From contig OZ018390.1 of the NCBI GenBank assembly GCA_963969525.1, positions 1,736,001 to 1,800,000 of the forward strand: a stretch of DNA of 64,000 nt, read 5' to 3'. This DNA comes from Ontholestes murinus (taxonomy: Eukaryota > Arthropoda > Insecta > Coleoptera > Staphylinidae). A model generated the notes under the pieces. It did not search any database. It had not been told where the DNA came from and saw nothing but the letters and a program-made list of their open reading frames with translations. This document shows positions 9,961-22,914 of the stretch, one piece after another. Position 1 is the stretch's first letter. Each line of letters begins with the position of its first letter. The position numbers and the translations under genes are program-made.

Positions 9961-10600
9961 TCACTCGGTTGACTTTCAGAATGGAAATTATTACATCAAA
10001 TATTGCAAATTTTCCGAAAACGATTTAATTAATTCATTAATTAAATATTTCAAATACAATAACGTTACACCTTAAAATTTAATATCAATTAAAAATATAT
10101 ATTAAATTTAAAATAAAATTTAAAAAACTTAATTTTATATCCCAATAGTTTTCTTACATATTTTTTTATTTTAAACATTTTTTTTATTTTTTTCCCTGTG
10201 AAATTTGAGTAGTTTTAAAGTAAATTTTTGAATTCCATTTTCTCATAAAATTCTCAAATGTTCTTTTTTAAATTTACAACTCTTTTATTACAGATTTCAA
10301 TGTTTTGTTTTTAGTTTTCTTTTTCGAAAAATTTTAATTGTTTAAAATGTTTTTCTTTACTTACAACTGGTTCAAATATTTTCAATTGTTTTTCTTTCAT
10401 AAAATTTTAACTGTTGTAAAGTATATGTCTCTTTTATTTTAGAAAAATCGCAACCGTTCTATTAGATTTCAATTGTTTCAGTTTTGTTTCTGTAAAACTT
10501 CAATTGTTTTAAATACTGGATTGATGAGGCTGTAACTATTTATTAAGTTCAAATGTTTTATTGAAATTATACAGCTATTATTTGTATATTTTAATTTGTG
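9961..10600. other. AT-rich spacer with TTTTCAATTGTTT-like repeats
   Basis: Weakly repetitive AT-rich sequence in which TTCAATTGTTT/AAATTTTAACTG recurs. No gene seen. Confidence 0.5.
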
Positions 10601-11230
10601 TTTTTTAAGTCAATTATTTCTAAGCAAAGTAATTTGGAATACTTTTATATTTCAGTTTTTTTTTTAACTGATTACTGATTCTTTAAGAAATTTTCTACTT
10701 TTTCTATTTTGAATTTTTCTTTTTTGACAATTTCAACTATTTTAAATTAAATTTAAACGATTTTTCTTAAAATTTTTAACTACATTTTTCTTTCAGCAAA
10801 GATTTGTTTTCTAAAAATTCAAACCGTTTTCAAACTAAAAATATTATATATTATATTACATTTTTTAACAAGTTGAACAGTTTTTAAGCAAAAATTACTT
10901 CTAAAACGGTAACCTATTCAGAATATTCTAAAAACTTGCTCAAAAACAGTTGAAATTTTAACATAACCTTACACAATAAACTTTTTACTGACTTATCTCC
11001 GATAAATTAACAATTATCTTCCAGATCAGTCGTAATAAATTAAAAATTTACCCTAGCGTACTCTTGACCTACCTTAACAGTCTGCGGTTTAACTGAGCGT
11101 ACTCTTGACCTACCTCAATCGTCTAGACATTGTCGTAGATCAAGAGTACGCTAGGTAAATGCATAAGAATACATTAATTAAAGTAATGATTCAATTTAAG
11201 CAAAATACTTAAGACAAATGAAAAAAATGG
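10600..11230. repeat. Dispersed foldback-type repeat, copy 1 (TAGGTCA core)
   Basis: The left part (10600-11050) aligns by eye with 16320-16765. The core at about 11050-11155 has CGTACTCTTGACCTACC twice and a degenerate reverse copy (GATCAAGAGTACG). The right part (11160-11215) is the reverse complement of about 17935-18000. No coding frame. The family carries TGACCTA/TAGGTCA hexamers. Confidence 0.75.
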
Positions 11231-11799
11231 TGATGTGGCCATCATAATACTTTCCCTATATTTTTTTTCAAAAACTATGAGGTTATTCTTAATTATTTGC
11301 TCAATTTTGAATTCTTTGTATTTACTTGTTATATAAATTTCATTTAGCTACTATAGTTCATTAGCAATAAGCAAAAAAAATCAAAATTTTTAAATTTAAA
11401 ACAAAACAAAATGTTTCAATAAAACTTTTTCAGTTTTTCATTCTCTTTAACTTTTGTTTGAAAAGTTATGTCTTATTTTTTAAAATCTACTTGAATAAAT
11501 CTATTAAATTTTGCAATAATATTGTTTATTTACGTTTTACAACTTTTATTTAAAACCCTCGATTATGTTTTACTGATTGGAGGGTGGGTTAGAGGCCACC
11601 CACCCACCCTACATATACATATTAACTTTAATTACTGATCATCTCGCGGTTTGCAATAACTTTAATTACAAAATTTGAATAAAAGAAAATTGACAAAGTA
11701 AAAATTTTTGATTAGGAGAATGGTTGCGACCGTTACTACATAGTAATCCATACTTACAATAATTTGTGGTTAAAACATATTGAATTTCAATTTCAATTC
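11231..11799. other. Mosaic AT-rich spacer with dispersed-repeat pieces
   Basis: The stretch 11415-11470 (TCTTTAACTTTTGTTTGAAA) matches 13885-13935. 11712-11728 (ATGGTTGCGACCGTTA) recurs inverted near 44748-44764. No gene seen. Confidence 0.5.
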
Positions 11800-13860
11800 A
11801 GTGAAAGGACTTATTAGAAATTTTGTAAATTTTTGAAAAAAGTCTATATTTTAGAGCTTCCAATAAAATCTTCACAATTTATAAAAAATCTAGAGAAGAA
11901 ATTAGTGGAAACTTCTTGAATTCTTGAAAAAGTGAATCTAGATTTTAGAAAAAAAAATCTTAAAAATCTAGAGCCCCAAATAAAGAAAATTTCCTGAACG
12001 CTCAAGAAAAATCTAGATTTCTACAACAACAAATTTTCTAAAAAGTTCTAGAGCCTCCAAGATAAGAAGATCCCCTTGAAATCTGAAGGAGAAATTTCTA
12101 GAAATTTCCTGAACCTTTGGAAAAAAAAGTCTAGATTTCTAAATGAAAATTTTCTCAAAATTCTAGAGCCTCCTAGAAATTTAGAAGACCAGTTAAAAAA
12201 ATATCTTGAAATCGGGAAGAGAAATTACTGAAAATTCTTTTAAACTTTCTCGAAAATAAGAAAATATTTCTAGGGGAAACTTTTCTAAAAAAATCTAGAC
12301 CCTCCAAGAAAAAATCCGCAATTTAGAACTTTCTAAATAAGTTTATAGCCTCTAGTTGAAACAAAATGTGGAATTTTAGAGAAGCAATTGCTGAAATGTA
12401 CCTGAATTCTCGAAAAGAAGACGAATTAAAAAATTAGGGCCTGAAAAAAATCTTCGCAATTTATAAGAAAAGTTGAAAACAAAATTTAATTTTGGGAAGA
12501 AGTTATTGGCCATTTTCTAAACTCTAAACTTTTGGAAAAAAAATTCTAGAAAATCCTAATGCCGCATAGAAAATCTTTGCTATTTAAAAGACGACTTCAA
12601 AAAAACTCATGAACTCTAGAGAATAAATTGCTAGAAATTTCCTGAACCATCGAGAAAAAAATATAGATTTCTAGAAGAAAATCTTTGCGATTTAGAAGAC
12701 AAGTTGAAAAAATCTTGAAATGTGGAGAAGAAATTACCAGAAATTTCCTGAACTCTCGAAAAAAAAGTCTAGATTTTTAAAAACAAATTTTCAAAAAAAG
12801 CCTTCATTTAAATCTTCGCATTTTACTGGAAATTTTCTGAATTCTACAAAAATCTACATTTCTAGAAATTCTTTTTTTGAAAATTCTATAAACTTTGCAA
12901 TTTAAAAGACAATCTTGATATCTGGAGAAATGACTGAAAAGGGTCTAGATTTCTAGGAACTGATTTTCTATACCCTCTAAATCTGAATAAAAGTTACTGG
13001 GAATTTCTGAACTCTCGAAAAAAGTCTAAAGTTCTGGAAAATATTTTATTTTTTTTTATTTTTGTGCCCTGAAGGAAATCTTTGCAATGTATAAAACAAT
13101 GTTAAAATCTGAAAGAGAAATTACTGAAAATAGCCTGAAAGAAAATTCTGTAAATATTGATACGAACACTCCCGAATAACACCTTTGCTAAAAATTCAGA
13201 AAATATGAAGAAGAAATTACTGTACACTTTTAGAATCCTCCAAAAAAGTTCTAGAAATATGCAAGGAAATCTTCTAGAATCCTCGATCAAAATTCTTTGA
13301 AAAGGAATATGCAAAAAACTGAAAATATGGAGAAGAAATTCCTGAAACTTCCAGAAGCCTCTAAGTAAGTTCTAGAAATTTAGAAAAAAAATCCTAATAA
13401 ATTGTAAAGTTAAACAAAATCTTGAAAGAACTTTCTGAAAAATCTAGAACTATCAAATAAAATCTTTGCTAAACATTCTGAAAATATTTATTTATTTATT
13501 AGATAAGAAAAAGAAATTACTGTACACTTCTAGGATCCTCAAAAAAAGTTTTATAAATCTAAAATGAAATCTTGTAAAAAATTCTAGAAACCTCACTGTA
13601 AAAAAAAAACTAAAAGTATGGATCATCTGAGAAAATTAGAGAAAAAGTTGAATATTCCACAAAAGCAAAATTTCTATAAATAAAAATAAATAATGACTTT
13701 CTGAAAAATTTTGAAACTCTTGAATAAAACCTTTGACAAACCTATGTAAAAATTTGTTGAATTCTCGATGAAAATAATTTGGAAAGGAAGTCTTTAAAGA
13801 AAAATTTAAAATGTTTTCTGAAAAATTCTAAATTTAATTTTTTTTCTCACAAATTAAAAA
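11800..13860. repeat. Degenerate tandem array (CTAGAAATTT / GAAGAAATTACTG)
   Basis: Recurring blocks such as TCTAGATTTCTAG, CCTGAACTCTCGAAAAAA, AATCTTTGCAATTTA and GAGAAGAAATTACTGAAA, at irregular spacing of roughly 100 to 190 bases. A decayed satellite or minisatellite. Short frames inside are repeat by-products. Confidence 0.8.
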
Positions 13861-14110
13861 TTTTACGAAAAACATGGCTCAATAAATCTTCTTCAGTTTC
13901 TCATTTCCTTTAACCTTTGTTTGAAAAGTTATGAAATATTTTTCAAATTTGGAAAAATATCGAGAAAAATCAAAAAAACGCCTCGAGTAAACATCCATTT
14001 CCGGTTAATGAATGTTTACCAAAAGCTTTTCAGTTCCAGTTTTTAACGATAAAACCTTAAGTTTGAAGTTTCATCTCAATCGGTTCATTTGTTTTTGAGA
14101 TACAGCGCCC
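13861..14110. repeat. Interspersed repeat fragment inside the CTAGAAA array
   Basis: Breaks the array. Includes a copy of the 11415-11470 segment and a block around 14065-14105 (CATCTCAATCGGTTCATTTG, GAGATACAGCG) that resembles a dispersed insect repeat. Class not identified. Confidence 0.5.
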
Positions 14111-16090
14111 ACAAATATATCTGAAATATTGAATTAAACTTTAAAAAAATTCTAGAAATCTACAAAATTCAAGAAAGTTTTAGAAAATTTCTTCAAAATT
14201 CTAGAAATTTACAAAAATATTGACTAAAATTCTAGAGGTCCATAAGAAATTTCTTAAAAACTGAAGTTTACCAAAAGAACTTTCAGGTCACATTTTAATT
14301 TATCGACATTTTACCAAATACTTATAGTTTTTTAAGAAAAATATTCTTAATAAGAAAATTATTGAAAGATGGAATGAAAGATACTGGAAACTACAAAAAA
14401 ATGAAGAACATTTTAGAACTGCAAGAAAATGCTTGAAAAATCAGGAAAATTCATGAACTATCAAAAATTTTCTAAAAGTCTACAGAGAAAGTTAAGTAAA
14501 ATTATTGAAAGAAACAGAAAAGTTCTAGAAATCTACAAAGATTATTAAAAAATTCAAGAACTCTCTAGAATAATTCTTCAAAAAAGTGATGAAATCTACA
14601 AAAAAAATTTAAAGAAAGTTTTATAACTTTTGTAAGAAAATTCTTGAAGGATGGAATGCAAAATACTGGAAAGTTCTAGAAATCTACAAAAAATATTGAG
14701 AAAATTCAAGACCACCCTAGAAAAATTCTTCAAAAGTGTGATGGGAGGAAGAAGTTCTAGAAATCTACAAAAAAATGAAGAAAATTGTAGGGGCTCGAAA
14801 GAAAATTAAAAAAAAAAAATGGAATGAATGTTACTTGAATAGAATAGAATAGTTCTAGAAATCTATAAAAAAAAACAAACTGAAGAAAATTTTAGAACTC
14901 CCCAGGAAAATTCCTGATAAACTGAACTTTCTAAAAAATTCTAGAAATAATAAATTTAAAAATTTTAAATTTATTATTTAATTTTCTACAACGAACTAAA
15001 GGATTTTAATACATTTTATAATTCTAGAAATCTACAAAATTCAAGAAACTGTTAGCAAAGTTCTTCAAAAAATGAGATGTCCTTGAAATCTACAAATAAA
15101 TATTGAGAAAATTTCTAGAGGCCCATAAGAAAATTCTTGAAAAATGGAATGAAAAAAAGTTCTACAATCCAACAAAAATAACTGAAGAAAATTCTAGAAG
15201 TCTCTAAGGAAATCTCTGAAAAACTGAATTAAACTTTCTGGAAAATTCTACATATCTACAAAAAAAAAACAGGAAAAATTCTCGAACTGATAAAATATAA
15301 TCAAAGTATCTAAAAACTACAAAAAAATTGAGGAAAATTCTAGAGGCACATATTTTTTTAATGGAATGAAAGATACTCGAAAGTTTTACAAAAAAAACTG
15401 AAGAAAACTCTCAAGAAATATCTGAAATATTGAATTAAACTTTTAAAAAATTCTAGAAATCTACAAAATTCTAAGTTTTAGAAAATTTCTTCAAAATTGC
15501 GATGAAAATTTCTGAGAAATTCTAGAAATTTACAAAAATATTGATTAAAATTCTAGAGGTCCATAAGAAATTTCTTGAAAACTGGAATTTCTTAAACAAA
15601 CCTACAAAAAATAAACGAACAAAATTCTAGAAGTCTCTGAAAATTATATTATTAGAAATCTACAAAAATAATATGGAAAACTCATAAAATGTAATTAAAG
15701 TTAAGAAAGATCTAAAAATTTACAAAAAATTAAGGTAAATTCTAGAGGCACATAAGGAAATTTTTAAAAATTGGAATTTAAATTACTGGAAACTTTTAGA
15801 AATCTACAAAAAAAAATGAAGAAAATTCTAAAACTCTAGGAAAATTCCTGAAAAACTGACTTTCTAAAAAAATTGTAGATAGAACCCTTTAGAAGAATTG
15901 TTCCAAAATGTGATGAAAGTTGCTGAGAAGTTCTTGAAGGCTACAAAAAATATTGAAAAAATTCTAGAGGCCGATAAGAAAGTTCTTGAAAAATGGAATG
16001 AAGAAAAGTTTTACAAACCTACAAAAATATTAAAGAAAAAAAAATTCCTGAAAAACTTGATGAAATTTTCTGAAAAATTCTAAAAATCTA
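14111..16090. repeat. Degenerate tandem array, continued (GAAATCTACAAAAA)
   Basis: Same style as 11800-13860, with the dominant phrase TTCTAGAAATCTACAAAAA and AGAAAATTCTTGAAAAATGG. No gene; the 61-codon frame at 15898-16083 is a repeat by-product. Confidence 0.8.
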
Positions 16091-16319
16091 AATGTTTATA
16101 ATTTTTTCTTATTCTTCAAAAATTAAAACTTCTTTAAACAAATGGATTTTTTTATTGCGGCAATCTATAGCGTACCATCTATAATATTTCATCAATTATA
16201 TATCATCTAATATGTATTATCTGACATGTGTATTTTGCATGTGTTAATTATCATGTATCATCTTATCTTATCTATCGTCATCTGTGATGTATCATTTGTC
16301 ATCTAAAATTTTGTAGAAA
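16091..16319. repeat. Small ATCTGTCAT/ATCATCTA array
   Basis: Short motif array (ATCATCTAATATG, CATCTGTGATGTATCATTTG). It resumes at about 18120, so the foldback and transposase block at 16320-18113 probably inserted into it. Confidence 0.6.
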
Positions 16320-17150
16320 AATTCTTATATTTCGGCTTTTTTTATCTTTTAAAACTTTTTTTGAATTAAAATTTAATTGTTTTGTATAACTAATTATTGA
16401 TTCTTTGAGAAATTTTCTTCTTTTATTTCTGAATATTTTTCTTGATAATTTCAACTATTTTTAACAAAATTTAAACGATTTATCTTTTTTTTTTAATTTT
16501 AAAAGTTTTGTTTTGAAAAATATTCCATTGTTTCTAAAGTAAAAATAAATATTAATTATATTTTTTGACAAGTTGAACAGTTTTTAAGCGAAAATTACTC
16601 ATAAAAAGCTAACATATTCAGATGATTCTAAAAAATTCTTTAAACTTGCTCAAAAACAGTTAAAATTTTAACATAATCTGACAAAAAGAACTTTATACTG
16701 ATTTATCTCCCATAAATTAACAATTAACTTCCAGATCAGTCGTAATAAATTAAAAAATTACCCTAGCCTACTCTTGACCTACCTTAACAGTCTGCGTGTT
16801 TACCGAGCGTACTCTTGACCTACCTCAATCGTCTAGACATTATCGTAAGTCAGGAGTACGCTAGGTTAACCCACAGACTGTTAAGGTAGGTCAAGAGTAC
16901 GCTAGATAAATTTCTAATTTATTACAGCTGGGAGTAATTGTTAACTTATTAGAGATAAGTCAATATAAAATTTATTGTATTCGGTTATGTAAAAATTTCA
17001 ACTGTTTTTGAGCAAGGTTAAGTATTTTTTTAGAATTATCTGAATATCTTAGCTTTTTAGGAGAAAAATTACTCCTTAAAAACTGTTCAAATTGTCAAAA
17101 AATGTAATTAATATTTATTTTTAGTTTAAAAACAATTGAATATTTATATA
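16320..17150. repeat. Foldback repeat, copy 2, arms about 270 bp
   Basis: The left arm (about 16530-16800) and right arm (about 16875-17140) are imperfect reverse complements around a core holding TGACCTA twice and TAGGTCA once. The left arm repeats copy 1 (10600-11050) in the same orientation. No coding frame. The arm divergence suggests an old element. Confidence 0.8.
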
Positions 17151-17154
17151 TGCA

Positions 17155-17610
17155 GAACCCAGAGGATCGTTAAAGTCTGCAGTACCTCGAGGTGAAAAAA
17201 GAGGTGTCAGAACTCCTGAAAATGTGACTCGAATTAGGGCAACTAATTCCAGTGTTGACAAAGCGTGATGTTCATACTAGAAGAGTCTTTTTTCAGCAAG
17301 ATGGAGCAACTTGCCTCACCTCAAGGGAGCTTATGGCATTTTTGAAAGAACAGTTTCCAGGACGACGACTTATTTCGCTACGAGGGAACACCGAGTGGCC
17401 CCCACGATCGCCAGATATTATGCCTTGAGATTTTTTTTTTCTGTGGGGGTATTTTAAGGCTCGCGTATTTGTTAAGAAACTACGGACCCTTGATCAGCTG
17501 TCCAATGCTATCACCCAAGAAATTAAAGCGATTTCGGAAATCATGTTGGAAGGATGCATGAACAACTTCTCAACTCGACTTGAGGCAAAAAATTTATTGT
17601 TTTGTACTTA
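17155..17610 (+). pseudogene. Decayed, internally deleted mariner-like transposase
   Basis: A remnant of a DDE transposase that would cut and paste a DNA transposon in the nucleus. An N-terminal piece (about 17182-17250) reads VPRGEKRGVRTPENVTRIRA, like the helix-turn-helix linker. It runs straight into a C-terminal piece (from about 17254) with HTRRVFFQQDGATC, WPPRSPDIMP and DFFFLWGYFKARV. The middle, including the first catalytic Asp, is missing. The Asp in QQDGAT and the Asp after the SPDIMP box remain, but a TGA stop lies between MP and DFFF (about 17426). It ends near 17608. Exact family not assigned. Confidence 0.8.
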
Positions 17611-17930
17611 ATATTAATTTACTTTATGTGGAATTTTACGCCACTTAATATTCTTTTGAACAAAAATATCAAAGAACTTGTGGGAGATTTTTCTCAAATA
17701 AAGTAGTTCTAGTTTGTTCATATTTAGTGTTTTTACTTCGTGACACAATGTTTTGTAGAGTATTATTTTTTTAACGTATTAAATTTATTTACTATTTTCG
17801 TTCAAATTCTATGTAAATGGGCACTTTATTTAAATTTCCATTACTTTATTTATTTTAAATATAATGCCTAATTTCAATTGTTTCTTAAATAATACCACAT
17901 TTCATCGTTCTGAGCAGTTGAAACTACTTT
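17611..17930. other. AT-rich spacer after transposase remnant
   Basis: Possibly the 3' end of the transposon. No terminal repeat could be paired by eye and nothing else is recognised. Confidence 0.4.
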
Positions 17931-18113
17931 TTTTTCTTTTGTCTTAGGTATTTTGTTTAAATTGAATAATTACTTTAATTAATGTATTCCTATGTATTTA
18001 CCTAACGTACTCTTGACCTACCCTAACAGTCTACAAGTTAACCTAGCGTACTCCTGACCTACGCTAAAATCTAGACGATTGAGGTAGGTCAAGAGTACGC
18101 TCGGTTAACATAT
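17931..18113 (-). repeat. TAGGTCA dispersed repeat, partial inverted copy 3
   Basis: 17935-18000 is the reverse complement of 11160-11215. The core 17998-18113 carries TGACCTA twice and TAGGTCA once within CGTACTCTTGACCTACC-type phrases. Confidence 0.75.
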
Positions 18114-18540
18114 TCTTATTGCGACCAACTAAAACTTTCCACCTGTTATATATCATCTAGCATCTTTCATATGATAATTTGTATCTATCGTCTGTCATTT
18201 GTCATCTATCTATCTATATATCTATCTATATTCTGATATCTAATAATTTTTATTTGTTAACTGCCAACTGTAATCTACGATATATAATCTATCATCTATT
18301 GTTTCTTAACTGTCATTTGCCTGTTTACATATTTCAGATGTCAGCTATATTATTTCTTATTTTGTTTCACCTGTCATCTGTCATCTAATTTTTACTATCT
18401 TGTAAGTCATTTAAACATGGTCATCTGTCAATTTCAATTTTTTTTTTTTGAAGAAATACACAATTTTAAAATTTCTGCGATTAATAATATATCATCTATT
18501 ATCTCTCATCTGTCATCTGTTAATTAAAAAGAAATATATT
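18114..18540. repeat. CATCTGTCATCTATC array with (ATCT)n run
   Basis: Short-motif array in CTGTCA orientation, with ATCTATCTATATATCTATCT around 18208-18232. The 69-codon frame inside is a by-product. Confidence 0.75.
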
Positions 18541-18777
18541 TGCAACTGTATCTTTTATAGTTTTTTTTCTAGATTCTAAAAATTCTAAAGATTATACAAA
18601 TTCTAAAAATTTATTGACATTCAAAAATTTTAGAATATTTAAAAAAATTTAAAAGGTCCAATAATTATAATGATTCTGAAGATTTTAAATATTTTAAACA
18701 TTCTATAGATTTTAATAATATTATTTCAAAGATTCTAAAGTTTATAATGTCTCTAAAGATTCTAAAAATTTTAAAGA

Positions 18778-18855
18778 TTTGATTGTTGAATTAAAAAACT
18801 TGGTATGATTTCACTATATATCAATCTTGCCAAGTATTTTAACTCAACAATCAAA
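18778..18855. repeat. Imperfect hairpin, 26-base arms
   Basis: Arms 18778-18803 and 18830-18855 pair at 24 of 26 positions. A tail follows with AATGTTTTACAACGGGTGAA, which resembles sequence after other hairpins here and near 37028. Confidence 0.8.
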
Positions 18856-19659
18856 TTAATACAAAAATGTTTTACAACGGGTGAAGTGAGAAATTAATTC
18901 ATCACATACGATTTTGAAGATTTTAAAAATTCTGAACATTCTGAAGATTCTAAAGATTTTGAAGATTTTAAATATTCTAGAGATACTAAAAATTAAAAAA
19001 ATATATATAAATTCTATAAATTTAGGATCTAAAGCACTCTAAAAATATTGAAGATTGAACAGAAATTGTACATTCTAAAAATTGCAAAGTTCTCTACATT
19101 TTAAAATTCTACAGATTGTATTATTTTAAATTTAGATTAAAGAAATAAATATTCTGAATATTCTAAAGATTCAAAAAATTTTAAATATTGAAATAATTTT
19201 GCAATATTATTATATTTCAAGATTCAGAACATTTAAAACGTTCTAATGATTCTAAATATTTTAAAATTCTAATTATTCTTAATATTTCAAAGATTCTGAA
19301 GTTTTTAAAGTTTCTAAATATGTCAAATACTTGAAAGAATCTAAAAATTCTAAATATTTAAAAGATACTAAACGTTCTAAAGATTCTAAATATTCAAACA
19401 TTTCTAAATATTCTAAATACTTGAAAGGTTTCCAAGGTGCTAAAATGACTAAATATTCACTATACCCGAAAGAATAAAAACAGTAAAGAAAGGAATTTAA
19501 CATCCTTTTTATTATTAATATAATCATCACAAAACTCAAAACCACATACATATTATACCTAAAAGAATCTAAAAATTCAAAAGATTTTGAAGATACTACC
19601 GATTTTAAAAATTCTAAAGATTCTAAATACTGTAAAAATTAAAAATATGCTATTAAAAA

Positions 19660-19765
19660 TAAAGAAATCATTTTTACTTTTTTAAATTTAAAGTGGTATA
19701 AAAAAGTAAAAGTGTTTTCTTTATTCTTAATATTGAAATGTACCACAAAGTGAACGACGTTAAGA
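19660..19765. repeat. Imperfect hairpin plus ACCACAAAGTGAACG tail
   Basis: AATAAAGAAATCATTTTTAC pairs with GTAAAAGTGTTTTCTTTATT across a short AT-rich loop. The following AAATGTACCACAAAGTGAAC resembles 22617-22640. Confidence 0.65.
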
Positions 19766-22298
19766 TCCAAGAAAAATATTCTATTATCAATATTCTTAAG
19801 ATTGTAAGAATTTAAAATATTGCAAATATTATTAAAATTCTAAAGATTCTGAATAGTCTAAATATTTTAAAGATTCTAAGAACTCTAAAGATTCTAAAAA
19901 CTATAAAAATTATATAAATTGTAAACAATCTAAAGATTATAAATCAAATCTAAATATTCTAATGTTTATTAATATTTTCAAGATTGCAAGTATTAAAAAT
20001 ATTGCAAATATTATTAAAATTCAGAATTTTTTGAAAATTCTGAAGACTAAAGATTCTATATATTCTAAAATTTCTTAATATTCTAAATATTTTTAAAATT
20101 CTGAAAACTAAAGAATCTAAAGGATTATAAGAATATTAGAGATTTAAAAAAAATACATCCTAAATAGTGTAACATTCTCTTCATTTCAAAATTATAAATA
20201 TTACTAATATTCTAATAATTCTAGACATTCTAAAGATAGTTAAAACTATAATGTTTCCAGTATTTTAAATATTATAGGGATTACAAAAAATTCAAAGATT
20301 ATAAATATTCTAAAAGTTTTAAATATGCTAATGATTGTTAATATTCTTAAGATTCTTAGAATTCAAAATATCGCAAACATTATTGAAATTCTAAATATTT
20401 GGAATACTTGAAAGTTTATAATGGTTCTAATAATTCTAAAGATTCTGAAAATTCTAAAAATTTTAAATATTCTATAGATTCTAATGATGACAACGATTGT
20501 AAACACTCGAATGATTCTAAAGATTGTAAAAATTCTAAATATTTTAATGATTATTATTTTTAAGATTGTAAGAATATAAAATATTGCAAATATTAAAATT
20601 CTAAAAATTCAGAACATTTGAAAGATTCTAATCTAAAAATTTTAAAGTTTTTGAAGATCTTTTGTTCTACAGGATTCTAAAAATTTTATAGATTGGAAAA
20701 AATTCTCTACATTTTGAATATTATAAAAATTATTAAATATTTTGAATATTTTATAGATTCTTAAGGTTATAAATACTATAATATCTGTTAATATACTTAA
20801 GGTTCTAAAAATATTATAAATATTATTGAAATTCGAAAGATTTGGAATGTTTGTTCTAAATAATTTGTAGATTCTAAATATTATAGATATTTTAAAAATT
20901 TTCTAAAGGTTATAAATACTCTAATGATTTTAGGATTCTAAGAATCCAAAATATTGCAAATACTATTAAAGATTTGAAAGATTTTGAAGATTTTTAATAT
21001 TCTAGAGATTCTAAAAATACTAAACTTTCTTAAGATTCTTATACTTAAGATAAATAGATTTGAAAAAATTCACAGTTACTTTTGTTTCAAAACATCTAGT
21101 TACCCTTGACTTTTTTGAAAACCTTGAAAGTGTAAACACAATCTTCTTTTAAAACTATACTCCTTTCTCTTAAAACTACACTTCTTTCCCTATCTATCTT
21201 CTAAAGATTTTGGAGATTTCAACGATTATGAAGATTTACAAGATTCTAAATATTATAAGAATTCTAAATATTCCATACATAGTAGAAATTCTAAAAAAAT
21301 AAGATTTTGAAAATTTTTAGTTTTAAGAATTCAAAAACTTTTATAGATTAGAAGAAAAAAATCTACAATCAAATTTGTGAAGTACTCTACATTTTAAATA
21401 TTATAAAGATTATAAAAAAATTGAATTCTAAATATTCGTCTTATTCTAAGGGTACTCTAATGATTGTTAGCAGTTTCAAGATTCCAAGAATTAAAAATAT
21501 AACAAGTATTATTGAAATTCTAAAGATTTGGAATATTAGAGAGATTCTAAAGATTTTGAAGATTCTAAATATTCTAGAGATAATAAAATTTTTAAAGATT
21601 TTTAATATTCTAGAGGTTCTGAATAATCCAAGATTCTAAATTAAAATTGTAAAGTTCTTTACATTTTAAATATTATAGATATTATTAATATAAGAGAGAT
21701 TCTAAAGATTTTGAAGATTCAAAATATTCTGGAGATTCTAAAATTTTTAAATATTCTAGCGATTCTGAAGAATCCAAGATTCTAAATTAAAATTGTAAAG
21801 TTCTTTACATTTTAAATATTATAGAGATTATATTTTTTTATAGATTTTGAATATTCTAAAGTTTTAAATACCTTAATTGCGGTAATATTGTTAAGTTTCT
21901 AAAAACTAAAAAAATTGCAAATATTATTGAAATTCTAAAGATTTAGAATATTTGACATATTTTAAGAGTCTAATAATTCTAATGATTCTGAAGAATGTAA
22001 ATATATCAAACATTTTGTAGATTTTGAAGATATTAAACATTATGAAGATTATAAAATTCTAATAATTCTAAAGATTCTATGGATTTTGAAAATTCTAAAT
22101 ATTCTGAAGGTTTTGAAGATTCTAGATATTCGAGAGATTCTATAAATTCTAAAAATTTTATAAATTCTTTAAATTATAGAAACTCTAAAGAGCTAAAGAT
22201 AAAATTCTACGTTCTAAAAATTGTAATGTTCTCTACGTTTCAAAATAATAAGGATTTTAAAGATTCTAAATATTCTAAAAGTATTCTAATGATTGCTA

Positions 22299-22450
22299 AT
22301 ACAGAAATAAAAAATACAGTTAGATATAACGACAACAAATTCAATAAAATTTGAGATATTTTGTATTGTTAGAAACGTAAAAATATAAAATATCGCAAAT
22401 TTTATTGAATTTGTTGTCGTTATATCTAACTTTATTTATTATTTCTGTAT
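22299..22450. repeat. Hairpin with arms of about 50 bp
   Basis: ATACAGAAATAAAAAATACA and the bases that follow pair with a right arm ending TTATTTATTATTTCTGTAT. Both arms contain TTAGATATAACGACAACAAA or its complement. The loop is about 45 bases. Inside the ATTCTAAAG array. Confidence 0.85.
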
Positions 22451-22530
22451 AATAGGTCTTTCCGTTAATAAAGTTTAAATAAATTCTGTAGGTTCCAAAA
22501 ATTCAAAACATTGTAAAAATTTTAAATTTT

Positions 22531-22608
22531 TTAAACAAATACGTTTACTTTGTTAATATCACACTTTATATAAAGTGTGATATTAACAAAGTAAACGTAT
22601 TTGTTTAA
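22531..22608. repeat. Perfect 78-bp palindrome
   Basis: Two 39-base arms meet at 22569/22570 with no loop and no mismatch when checked base by base. The centre is ACACTTTATATAAAGTGT. It is followed by a tail AAAATGTATCACGAAGTTAA. Confidence 0.95.
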
Positions 22609-22914
22609 TTTTACAAAATGTATCACGAAGTTAACGCCTCAACCATTAATCAAATGTTTTGAATATCATTAGTTCTAAAGGATTCTCAAAATTTTATAGA
22701 TTGAAAAAAAAATTCCACAATAAAAATTGTAAAGTTTTTTTACATTTTAAATATTATAAAAATTTTAAAGATTCTAAAGGTTTTAAATACTCTAACGATT
22801 GTTAATGTTTTTGATAATCTAAGAATTCAAAATATTGCAAATACTATTGAAATTTGAATGATATGGAATATTTGAAAGATTTTGAAGATTCTAAATAATC
22901 CAGAGATTCTAAAA

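Noticed and set aside
21010..21140. Separate transposon
   Set aside because: It matches 22915-23050 closely, so it was treated as another copy of the same dispersed repeat and not as a distinct element.
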